Shown here one piece after another: positions 7,405 through 13,575 of a DNA stretch of 13,713 nt; position 1 is the first letter of the stretch; every line of letters starts with the position of its first letter. The stretch covers positions 1 through 13,713 of the forward strand of contig NZ_JBLKSS010000145.1 in the NCBI RefSeq assembly GCF_047607725.1. Direction: 5' to 3'. The DNA comes from JBLKSS01 sp047607725 (GTDB lineage: Bacteria > Pseudomonadota > Gammaproteobacteria > Enterobacterales > Enterobacteriaceae). The notes beneath the pieces are model-generated. The model did not search any database and was not told the DNA's origin. It saw only the letters and a list, made by a program, of their open reading frames with translations. The translations under genes and the position numbers were made by a program.

Positions 7405-8235
7405 ATGCGTATTCATCGCCGGTTAATCCGGTTTCGCAAAAGTAAAAGATTACGGCAGCAACGCCTGCGCGCCCGTATATTTCACCGGGACTCACTAGCG
7501 GTGACCAAAATGAAAAAACCTTTTGTTGTGGTGCTCACGGGGGCGGGTATTTCCGCGGAGTCGGGCATTCGCACCTTCCGGGCCGAAGACGGGTTATGGG
7601 AGGAGCATCGGGTGGAGGATGTCACCACTCCTGAAGGGTTTGCCCGCAACCCCGCGCTGGTGCAGGCGTTTTATAACGCCCGCCGGCATCAGCTGTTGCA
7701 GCCGGAGATTGCGCCGAATCCCGCCCATCTGGCGCTGGCTGAACTGGAGCAGATGCTGGGCGATAATTTTCTGCTGATTACCCAAAATATCGATAATCTG
7801 CACGAACGCGCCGGTAACCGGCGTATCATCCATATGCACGGTGAGTTGCTGAAGGTGCGCTGCAGCCAAAGCGGCCAGATCCTCGAGTGGCGTGACGACG
7901 TCACTGAGGCTGACCGCTGCCATTGCTGCCAGTTTCCCGCCGTGCTGCGTCCCCATGTGGTCTGGTTTGGCGAAATGCCGCTCGGTATGGACGATATCTA
8001 CCATGCCTTGGCGCGTGCCGATTATTTTTTGGCGATTGGCACCTCTGGCCACGTCTACCCGGCCGCCGGCTTTGTCCACGAGGCACGCCTATGCGGCACC
8101 CGCACTATCGAACTGAATCTGGCGCCGAGCCAGGTGGAAAGCCAGTTCGAGGAAAAATACTATGGCCCGGCCAGCCGCTGTGTGCCGCAGTGGACCCGCG
8201 AGTTTATCGACGGCTTCATCGCCCAGCGTGGTTGA
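7405..8235 (+). CDS. cobB: NAD-dependent lysine deacylase CobB (sirtuin)
   Basis: CobB is a cytoplasmic class III sirtuin that removes acetyl and succinyl groups from protein lysines using NAD+, for example reactivating acetyl-CoA synthetase. The protein has 276 residues (E. coli 279). Visible features are the NAD-binding GAGISAESGIRTFR (46-59), Y90 and R93 in YNARR (the desuccinylase signature), TQNIDNLHERAG (126-137) with catalytic H145 in HMHGE, a zinc site formed by C153 and the C172/C174/C175 cluster, and GTSGHVYPAAGFVHEA. The upstream ATG is preceded by AAGGA (7391-7395) and gives an arginine-rich 35-residue N-terminal extension like the long form in E. coli and Salmonella. An internal ATG at 7510 (MKKPFVVVLTG) corresponds to the short form. 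There is no nagK between lolE and cobB. Confidence 0.95.
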   Translation: MRIHRRLIRFRKSKRLRQQRLRARIFHRDSLAVTKMKKPFVVVLTGAGISAESGIRTFRAEDGLWEEHRVEDVTTPEGFARNPALVQAFYNARRHQLLQPEIAPNPAHLALAELEQMLGDNFLLITQNIDNLHERAGNRRIIHMHGELLKVRCSQSGQILEWRDDVTEADRCHCCQFPAVLRPHVVWFGEMPLGMDDIYHALARADYFLAIGTSGHVYPAAGFVHEARLCGTRTIELNLAPSQVESQFEEKYYGPASRCVPQWTREFIDGFIAQRG

Positions 8236-8286
8236 GCCGTCGGTTTTGCTCTCTTCAGGCATAAAACTGACCTGACACAATATTTT

Positions 8287-8301
8287 CCAGCGCGTCGCTG
8301 G
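8287..8301 (+). promoter_or_regulatory. Perfect inverted repeat in the pepT upstream region
   Basis: CCAGCG-CGT-CGCTGG is a 6-bp perfect dyad with a 3-nt centre, lying 37 bp before the pepT ATG. It could be a small operator or an mRNA hairpin in the pepT leader. It does not match the FNR box (TTGAT-N4-ATCAA) expected from anaerobic control of pepT in E. coli and Salmonella, and I see no FNR box in this interval. Confidence 0.3.
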
Positions 8302-8337
8302 TCATAATGGGCCGTGGCGAAGAGACAGGCAGAAACA

Positions 8338-9600
8338 ATGAATAAATTACTCGATCGTTTTTTACACTACGTATCTTTTGATACCCAGTCCAAGCCCGGC
8401 GTAAAGCATGTGCCCAGTACCGACGGTCAATGGAAGCTGGCCCACGCGCTGCAAGATGAGCTTGCCGCATTGGGGCTTGCGGATATTACGCTTAGCGATC
8501 ATGGCTGCCTGATGGCGACTTTGCCGTCCAACGTGTCCTGGCAGGTGCCGGTCATCGGCTTTATCGCGCATATGGATACCGCACCGGATTTCACCGGTAA
8601 AAACGTCAATCCGCAAATCGTGGAACAGTATCGCGGCGGCGATATTGCTCTCGGCAACGGCGATGAGGTCCTCTCGCCGGTCATGTTCCCGGTGCTGCAT
8701 AAGTTGATTGGTCATACGCTTATCACCACCGACGGCAAAACGCTGCTGGGCGCCGACGACAAAGCGGGGCTGGCGGAGATCGTCACCGCGATGGTGCGGC
8801 TCAAGGAGCAGAGCATTCCCCACGGCACGATCCGCATCGCGTTTACGCCGGACGAGGAAGTGGGCAAGGGGACGCAATTTTTCGATATCGAGCGCTTCGG
8901 CGCCGAATGGGCCTACACCATGGACGGCAGCGATGTCGGTGAGCTGGAGTACGAAAATTTCAACGCCGCCTCGGTAACGGTGAAAATCGTTGGCAATAAT
9001 GTGCATCCGGGCACCGCCAAGGGGGTGATGGTAAACGCGCTGTCGCTGGCTACCCGCTATCATCAGATGATGCCCGCCGCGGAAAGCCCGGAGGCGACCG
9101 CAGGCTATGAGGGGTTCTATCACCTCAATACGATGAAAGGCAGCGTGGACAAGGTGGAAATGCATTATATCGTGCGTGATTTCGACCGCCAGCGGTTTGA
9201 AGCGCGTAAGCAGTTCATGATAACCAGCGCCGAGACGCTGGGGAAGGGGCTGTATCCGGATTGCTATATTGAGCTGACTATCGAGGACAGCTATTACAAT
9301 ATGCACGAACATGTCGCCAATCATCCCCATATCATCGAGCTGGCGCGGCAGGTGATGGAGGATTGCGGCGTCGAGCCGGTCATCAAGCCCATCCGTGGCG
9401 GTACCGATGGCGCCCAGCTCTCCTGGCGCGGTTTGCCCTGCCCGAATCTGTTTACCGGCGGCTATAACTACCACGGCAAACATGAATTCGCCTCGCAGGA
9501 CGTGATGGAGAAAGCGGTGCAGGTGATAACCCGTCTCGCCGCGTTAACGGCACTCCGGGCCAAAGGCGCCCATGCCAAGCCCGCGCCGGCGGCGGACTAA
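8338..9600 (+). CDS. pepT: Peptidase T (tripeptide aminopeptidase)
   Basis: PepT is a cytoplasmic M20-family dizinc aminopeptidase that removes the N-terminal residue of tripeptides. The start is the ATG at 8338 (MNKLLDRFLHYVSFDTQSK), which matches the family N-terminus; an upstream in-frame ATG at 8314 adds an unrelated octapeptide. The protein colinear with E. coli PepT keeps the metal and catalytic residues: H78 and D80 in AHMDT, D140 in GADDKAG, E173/E174 in TPDEEVG, D196 in YTMDGSD, and a final histidine near 379 in YNYHGKHEF. Length is 420 against 408 in E. coli; the excess is an Ala/Pro-rich tail (RAKGAHAKPAPAAD). In E. coli potABCD lies divergently next to pepT; here cobB ends only about 100 bp upstream. 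Confidence 0.95.
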   Translation: MNKLLDRFLHYVSFDTQSKPGVKHVPSTDGQWKLAHALQDELAALGLADITLSDHGCLMATLPSNVSWQVPVIGFIAHMDTAPDFTGKNVNPQIVEQYRGGDIALGNGDEVLSPVMFPVLHKLIGHTLITTDGKTLLGADDKAGLAEIVTAMVRLKEQSIPHGTIRIAFTPDEEVGKGTQFFDIERFGAEWAYTMDGSDVGELEYENFNAASVTVKIVGNNVHPGTAKGVMVNALSLATRYHQMMPAAESPEATAGYEGFYHLNTMKGSVDKVEMHYIVRDFDRQRFEARKQFMITSAETLGKGLYPDCYIELTIEDSYYNMHEHVANHPHIIELARQVMEDCGVEPVIKPIRGGTDGAQLSWRGLPCPNLFTGGYNYHGKHEFASQDVMEKAVQVITRLAALTALRAKGAHAKPAPAAD

Positions 9601-9653
9601 CGGGGGGATACCCTTCGCAGAACGGTAGGCATGACTAGCCCGTCGCGGCGCCC

Positions 9654-9676
9654 GGCGAGCGCATGACTCACTCGCC
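9654..9676 (+). other. Imperfect candidate for the pepT transcript end
   Basis: GGCGAG (9654-9659) and CTCGCC (9671-9676) form a 6-bp stem with an 11-nt loop about 50 bp after pepT. No T-run follows, so it is not a convincing intrinsic terminator. It is the only plausible stem directly downstream of pepT. Confidence 0.2.
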
Positions 9677-9698
9677 TAACGATGGTGTGTGGTGATAA

Positions 9699-9916
9699 TC
9701 GCACCCAGGGGGAGGGTGAGTTGCATGCATTCAGGGAAATGTTGGCATTTGCCCCTCTCTGGAGATGTGGCTGCGCCGTTCACTGAAAATGTGGGATGGC
9801 TTGCCTCCAGAATGGCATGGAATGCTCATATCCAGGGGTAGGTTAAACCCACATCTCTGAAGACGTTGAAATCATCACACGTGAAGATGTGTTGAAATGA
9901 CCCTCCCCCTGGGCGA
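9699..9916. mobile_element. MITE-like element with long terminal inverted repeats
   Basis: CCCAGGGGGAGGGT (9704-9717) is repeated as its exact reverse complement ACCCTCCCCCTGGG (9900-9913), bounding about 210 bp. The repeat extends outward as TCGC/GCGA if a two-base AC insertion on the left arm is allowed. Inside, GAGATGTGG (9762-9770) pairs with CCACATCTC (9849-9857). GAAGACGTTGAAATCA (from 9859) is echoed by GAAGATGTGTTGAAATGA (9883-9900). No transposase fits; the longest plus ORF inside is about 38 codons (from 9725) and unrecognisable. The size and the terminal repeats suggest a non-autonomous, internally deleted relative of an insertion sequence. I cannot name the parent family, and no clear target-site duplication flanks it. 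Confidence 0.55.
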
Positions 9917-9987
9917 GGCGGCGATCGGTGCTCGGGTATCGCTCACGGGGCCGCCCATCACGTCGGGGACGGCGACATGCCCGGGGC

Positions 9988-10015
9988 AAAAAAAGCCCCG
10001 CCGGATAGAGGGGGC
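9988..10015 (-). terminator. Rho-independent terminator of roxA
   Basis: Read on the minus strand, GCCCCC (10015-10010) pairs with GGGGC (9999-9995) across a loop of about 10 nt, followed directly by seven T (9994-9988). It sits about 30 bp past the original roxA stop position (10045-10047), so it ends the roxA transcript. An alternative pairing of CGGGGC (9982-9987) with GCCCCG (9995-10000) around the A7 loop exists, but it would not leave a U-run after the stem. Confidence 0.8.
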
Positions 10016-10072
10016 CTGAAGGGGAGTCTCAGCCGTAGGGGAGATCAGTTTTTAAAATACCAATAGCCGCTA

Positions 10073-11161
10073 TTAATCAGCCCCGCCAGCAACACCAGGA
10101 AGGAGGGATCCTCCAGCGCGTCGCCTAAACTGTTCCCGATTGATGTCATAACGTGCGGCAAGCGCGGCGGCGGCCTCACGGTGTGGCGTCACAATCTTTT
10201 CGCCGTTGACGTAGCTGTCATCGCCGACCCGCAGCACCCGCAATCCGCCGACGCGAAACAGGCCTTCGCCCTGATTGAGCAAATCATAGATATCCCCGGC
10301 CTGATAGGGCGGCTCCAGCGGCGCCAAATCCAGCTCATGGCGTGATTGGGAAATAAATTCGCCAACCCATTGATTGAATTGATCGGGCTGCTGCATCAGC
10401 GCCATCATCATGGCGCGCAGCGCATCGACTTCCGCCGGCAGAATGTGGGCGGGATCGTCGCGCGACGCGATCGCCGGATCGCTGTAGCGTTGGCCGCCCG
10501 GCTCCTGGGCAAGCACATAATCGGCAAAACCGCTGACCAGCTCGTGGCTGCTCGGCGCCCGGAAGCCGATGGAATAATTCATCGCGTTCTCCAGCGCATA
10601 GCCGTCATGGGGGAAGCCGGGCGGAATATACAGCATATCGCCGGGCTCCATTTGTTCGTCGATAATTGCCTCAAAGGGCTCGACCTGCAGCAGATCGGGA
10701 TGGGGACAGTGCTGTTTCAGCGGCGTCTTATCGCCGACGCGCCAGTGCCGGCGGCACTGGCCTTGAATAATAAACACATCATATTGATCGAGATGAGGGC
10801 CGACGCCGGGAACCGAAAACGAAATCATCAAATCGTCTATGCGCCAGTCAGGCAAGCGGTGGAAGGGTTGCATGAGCGCCGCCGAGGGTTCGTGCCAGTG
10901 ATCGACCGCCTGTACCAGCAGCGACCAGTTGTAGTCCCCCAACTGGTCGTAGCTGGCAAAGGGACCATGGCTTACCTGCCAAACGCCATCGTCATGGCTG
11001 ACCAGGCGGCTGTCCACTTCGGCTTCCATGGCCAGGCCTGTCAGTTCGTCAGGCGACAGCGGATCGACGAAGTCGCGAAATGCGCGTTTAATCATTACCG
11101 GGCGTTTCTGCCAGTAGTGTTGTAGAAAGTCGTTCCAGTCCAGCTCAAGTTGATAATCCAT
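10073..11161 (-). CDS. roxA: Ribosomal protein L16 arginine hydroxylase RoxA (YcfD), frameshifted C-terminus
   Basis: RoxA is a JmjC-type 2-oxoglutarate/Fe(II) oxygenase that hydroxylates an arginine of ribosomal protein L16. The open frame gives 362 residues; E. coli RoxA has 373. The iron ligands are present: H123 and D125 in GPHLDQYD, and H185 in PPGFPHDGY. Near the 3' end the frame shifts. After REQF the protein reads RRRAGGSLLPGVAGGAD, whereas the next frame continues with the family sequence GDALEDPSFL, then VLLAGLINSGYWYFKN, to a TGA at 10045-10047. Removing one base (T at 10126 on the plus strand) restores a protein of about 371 residues. Two further oddities are a missing GG in SFSVPG-VGPH just before the HxD motif, and GQCRRHW where E. 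coli has GTGRRRW. The gene is probably losing function, or one base is a sequencing error. It lies downstream of phoQ as in E. coli. Confidence 0.9.
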   Translation of the reverse strand: MDYQLELDWNDFLQHYWQKRPVMIKRAFRDFVDPLSPDELTGLAMEAEVDSRLVSHDDGVWQVSHGPFASYDQLGDYNWSLLVQAVDHWHEPSAALMQPFHRLPDWRIDDLMISFSVPGVGPHLDQYDVFIIQGQCRRHWRVGDKTPLKQHCPHPDLLQVEPFEAIIDEQMEPGDMLYIPPGFPHDGYALENAMNYSIGFRAPSSHELVSGFADYVLAQEPGGQRYSDPAIASRDDPAHILPAEVDALRAMMMALMQQPDQFNQWVGEFISQSRHELDLAPLEPPYQAGDIYDLLNQGEGLFRVGGLRVLRVGDDSYVNGEKIVTPHREAAAALAARYDINREQFRRRAGGSLLPGVAGGAD

Positions 11162-11193
11162 AGCCTGATTCCAGCGCGGGGGAAATTAGATGG

Positions 11194-11199
11194 TTTATA
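11194..11199 (-). promoter_or_regulatory. Possible -10 element for roxA
   Basis: In the 112-bp gap between phoQ and roxA, the minus strand reads CGTTATAAACC, giving a TATAAA hexamer 33 bp before the roxA start. No good -35 is visible at 16-18 bp, so roxA may also rely on read-through from phoPQ. Confidence 0.25.
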
Positions 11200-11273
11200 A
11201 CGGATAGCGGCGGCGCAGGCCGGAGATTTTTACCCGCGGTGCGCCAAACGGGATGGGGCGCCCATAACCGGCC

Positions 11274-12740
11274 TTAATCGTCTTCGGGCTGCGGACCCTG
11301 CTGCTTGAAAATGACCTCCACCAGCGTCCCGCCGAGAGCGCTTTCGCCAATTACGATATCGCCGTCGTACTGCTCGAGAATTTCCGCCGCCACCGAGAGC
11401 CCCAGCCCTTGACCGGGACGTAGCGTATCGGCGCGCTGACCGCGCTGGAAAATAAGGGTGCGCTTGGACTCCGGGATGCCCGGGCCGTCATCTTCAATAA
11501 TAACATGTAGCGCGCTTTCCCTTTCTCGGGCGCTAACCTCGACAAATTCCAAGCAATATTTACAGGCATTGTCCAGAATATTGCCCATCACTTCCATAAA
11601 GTCGTTTTTCTCGCCAATAAACGTCAACTCCGGCGAAATATCCAGCGACAGGGAAACCCCTTTACGTTGATAGACTTTGTTGAGCGCGGAGCACAGGCTA
11701 TCGAGCAGCGGCGGCACGGAATGCAGCTCGCGGCTCAGCACATTATGATCCGAGTGGACGGTGGCGCGGTGCAGGTAATAGCCGATCTGCTGGGAAATGC
11801 GGCTGATTTGCTCCAGCATAATCGGTTCCGCCATTTCGATATTGGTGTCGCGATCGGTGCGCAGGGAGCGCAGCGTGGTTTGCAGCACCGCCAGCGGCGT
11901 TTTCAGACTGTGGGTCAAATCAGACAGGGTGGAGCGGTACTTCTGGTAGCGCTGACGTTTGTTATTCAGCAGAATATTCAGATTGCGTACCAGGATATCC
12001 AGTTCGCGCGGCGGGTTCTCGTCCAGGCGTTCGCGTTCGCCGACTTCCAGCTCACGCACCTGCCTGACCAGATCTTTGATAGGGCGCAGGCTCCAGTGCG
12101 CCGCCAGCCACAGCAGCGGCACCACCAGCAGCAGATTGGCCAGCAGAACATAGCTGAACCATTCCCAAACCAGATCGGTGCGCTGCAGCTCATGGGGGAT
12201 GGTATCGACGACCACAATGGTCAGCGGCGGCAGGCGGCCGGTCGCCTGATAGCGGTTGACCGCCACGGAATGGGTCAGGGCATTATCGTCGCTGCTGTCG
12301 AATTCTTTTAGCCGAACCTGGGCGCTGGGGTTGTCACCCACCACCGCGCTGCTGGTGCGCGTATCGGTATCAAGCTCGAAATAGCCGGTCTTGGTCAGCC
12401 AGTCCTGCTGCAGACGAGACTCCAGCGCCGGCACGTAACGCTGGCGCCAGAGTATATGGCCATTTTCATCATAAATCAGCACCAGCGCGGCGAAGTTGAT
12501 ATCGATATTCGGCGGCACGGCTATCGACAGCTTGTTGTCCTTCCACTGCGCCAGACTGAAAAAGAGATTGCTTTCGCCCCGCAGCACGCGGAATGACGTT
12601 TTATCAAAGCTGACGCTGTAGCCAATGACGGCCACCATGCCGTAGCACAGAGAGAGCGCCAGAACTACGCAGGCTGCAGCCAGCAAAAATCTGACGCGCA
12701 GGGAAAACGGTTTTTTGTGGCGAAACGGAAATAGGGTCAT
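11274..12740 (-). CDS. phoQ: Sensor histidine kinase PhoQ
   Basis: PhoQ is the inner-membrane sensor of the PhoPQ system. It responds to low Mg2+, acid and cationic peptides and phosphorylates PhoP. The protein has 488 residues (E. coli 486). TM1 is at about 16-40 and TM2 at about 192-215, with the polar N202 kept. The periplasmic sensor lies between them. HAMP follows, then the dimerisation helix with phosphorylated H277 in LTHSLKTPLAVLQ. The ATPase motifs NILDNACKY, EDDGPGIP and RPGQGLGLSVA are present. In the sensor, the acidic stretch that binds divalent cations (E148-E154, EDDDDAE, in E. coli) reads DSSDDNA at 148-154, so several acidic residues are lost. T48 and D179 are retained. The gene starts 5 bp after the phoP stop and is cotranscribed. 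The kinase core looks intact, so the likely change is in signal sensing, not catalysis. Confidence 0.96.
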   Translation of the reverse strand: MTLFPFRHKKPFSLRVRFLLAAACVVLALSLCYGMVAVIGYSVSFDKTSFRVLRGESNLFFSLAQWKDNKLSIAVPPNIDINFAALVLIYDENGHILWRQRYVPALESRLQQDWLTKTGYFELDTDTRTSSAVVGDNPSAQVRLKEFDSSDDNALTHSVAVNRYQATGRLPPLTIVVVDTIPHELQRTDLVWEWFSYVLLANLLLVVPLLWLAAHWSLRPIKDLVRQVRELEVGERERLDENPPRELDILVRNLNILLNNKRQRYQKYRSTLSDLTHSLKTPLAVLQTTLRSLRTDRDTNIEMAEPIMLEQISRISQQIGYYLHRATVHSDHNVLSRELHSVPPLLDSLCSALNKVYQRKGVSLSLDISPELTFIGEKNDFMEVMGNILDNACKYCLEFVEVSARERESALHVIIEDDGPGIPESKRTLIFQRGQRADTLRPGQGLGLSVAAEILEQYDGDIVIGESALGGTLVEVIFKQQGPQPEDD

Positions 12741-12745
12741 AGAGC

Positions 12746-13417
12746 CTAGTTAACATCAAAACGGTAGCCCTGACCGCGAACTGTGGTGATCACTTCATGC
12801 GGGTAATTGGCCTGCATCTTTTTCCGCAGACGACCCATTAACACGTCGATGGTGTGACTCTCGCGTAATTCAGCGTCGAGATAAAGTTGCAGCATCAGCG
12901 AATCCTTGCTGACGACTTTGCCGGCGTTGCGTATCAATGTCTCAATTATAGTGTATTCAAACGCGGTGAGCCTGATATTAACCTCGTTAATCATGAGCTC
13001 ACGGCGTGAAAGATCAATGAGGAAGGGCGGTAGCTCGATGACCTGCGACGCCAGACCGCTGTTGCGGCGCATCAACGCCTGCATGCGCGCCACGACCTCT
13101 TCCAAATGAAACGGCTTGGTGACATAGTCGTCGGCGCCGGCTTCCAGCACCGTGACTTTATCCTGCCAGCCTTCACGGGCGGTGAGCACCAGCAGAGGAA
13201 TTTTCACCTGATGGCTGCGCCAGCGGCGAATGAGGTTGAGACCGTCCTCATCCGGCAGGCCCAGATCAACAATGGCGATATCGGGTGGATGCTCATTTAG
13301 AAAGTAGTCCGCCTCCCTGGCGTCCGCGGCGGCATCCACCTGGTGCCCCATTTCACGCATCTGTACCGTCAGATGATGGCGAAGAAGAGAATTATCTTCT
13401 ATTACCAGAACTCGCAT
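12746..13417 (-). CDS. phoP: Response regulator PhoP
   Basis: PhoP is an OmpR/PhoB-type transcription factor activated by PhoQ. It controls Mg2+ homeostasis, lipid A modification and antimicrobial-peptide resistance, which matter in insect symbionts facing host peptides. The protein has 223 residues, the family length. The receiver domain (1-120) contains the acidic pocket IEDN (6-9), phosphoacceptor D51 in AIVDLGLPDEDG, the LTARE threonine and the TKPF lysine near 101. The winged-helix domain ends with SHTIDVLMGRLRKK and TTVRGQGYRFDVN. AGGAG, 5 nt before the ATG, is a good ribosome-binding site. phoQ follows with a 5-bp gap. Conservation with E. coli is strong, including the DNA-recognition helix. 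Confidence 0.97.
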   Translation of the reverse strand: MRVLVIEDNSLLRHHLTVQMREMGHQVDAAADAREADYFLNEHPPDIAIVDLGLPDEDGLNLIRRWRSHQVKIPLLVLTAREGWQDKVTVLEAGADDYVTKPFHLEEVVARMQALMRRNSGLASQVIELPPFLIDLSRRELMINEVNIRLTAFEYTIIETLIRNAGKVVSKDSLMLQLYLDAELRESHTIDVLMGRLRKKMQANYPHEVITTVRGQGYRFDVN

Positions 13418-13518
13418 CGCAGCTCCTAAATAAAATCACCCTTAACGGATCCGGTGGCGCAATCCGTCTTGTTAAGCGATTATCCTCCCGGCTGGGAAAG
13501 AATATCTTACCGGATAAG

Positions 13519-13553
13519 AGTATCCCAGAGAGTGACTAAACTCCGCATAAACA
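13519..13553 (-). promoter_or_regulatory. Autoregulated phoPQ promoter with PhoP box
   Basis: Read on the minus strand, TGTTTA-TGCGG-AGTTTA (13553-13537) matches the PhoP box, a direct repeat of (T/G)GTTTA spaced by 5 bp, at 11 of 12 positions. Twelve bp further on is GATACT (13524-13519), a -10-like hexamer. That is the spacing seen at PhoP-activated promoters, where the box takes the place of the -35. The box ends 119 bp before the phoP start codon, leaving a leader of roughly 95 nt. This indicates PhoP autoregulation of the operon. Confidence 0.65.
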
Positions 13554-13575
13554 GAGAGGGAACCAGGGTCGGACG

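Noticed and set aside
8362..9483. A 373-codon minus-strand ORF inside pepT
   Set aside because: It is antisense to the conserved pepT gene and its histidine/arginine-rich sequence resembles no protein family I know.
9725..9841. A 38-codon ORF inside the MITE-like element
   Set aside because: No ribosome-binding site and no similarity; kept only as part of the element.
9982..10000. Hairpin CGGGGC-A7-GCCCCG as a terminator for pepT
   Set aside because: The A-run is the loop and no T-run follows on the plus strand. The minus-strand terminator of roxA explains the same bases better.
10346..11125. A 259-codon plus-strand ORF inside roxA
   Set aside because: It is a shadow of roxA, whose own frame shows JmjC motifs and family-wide similarity.
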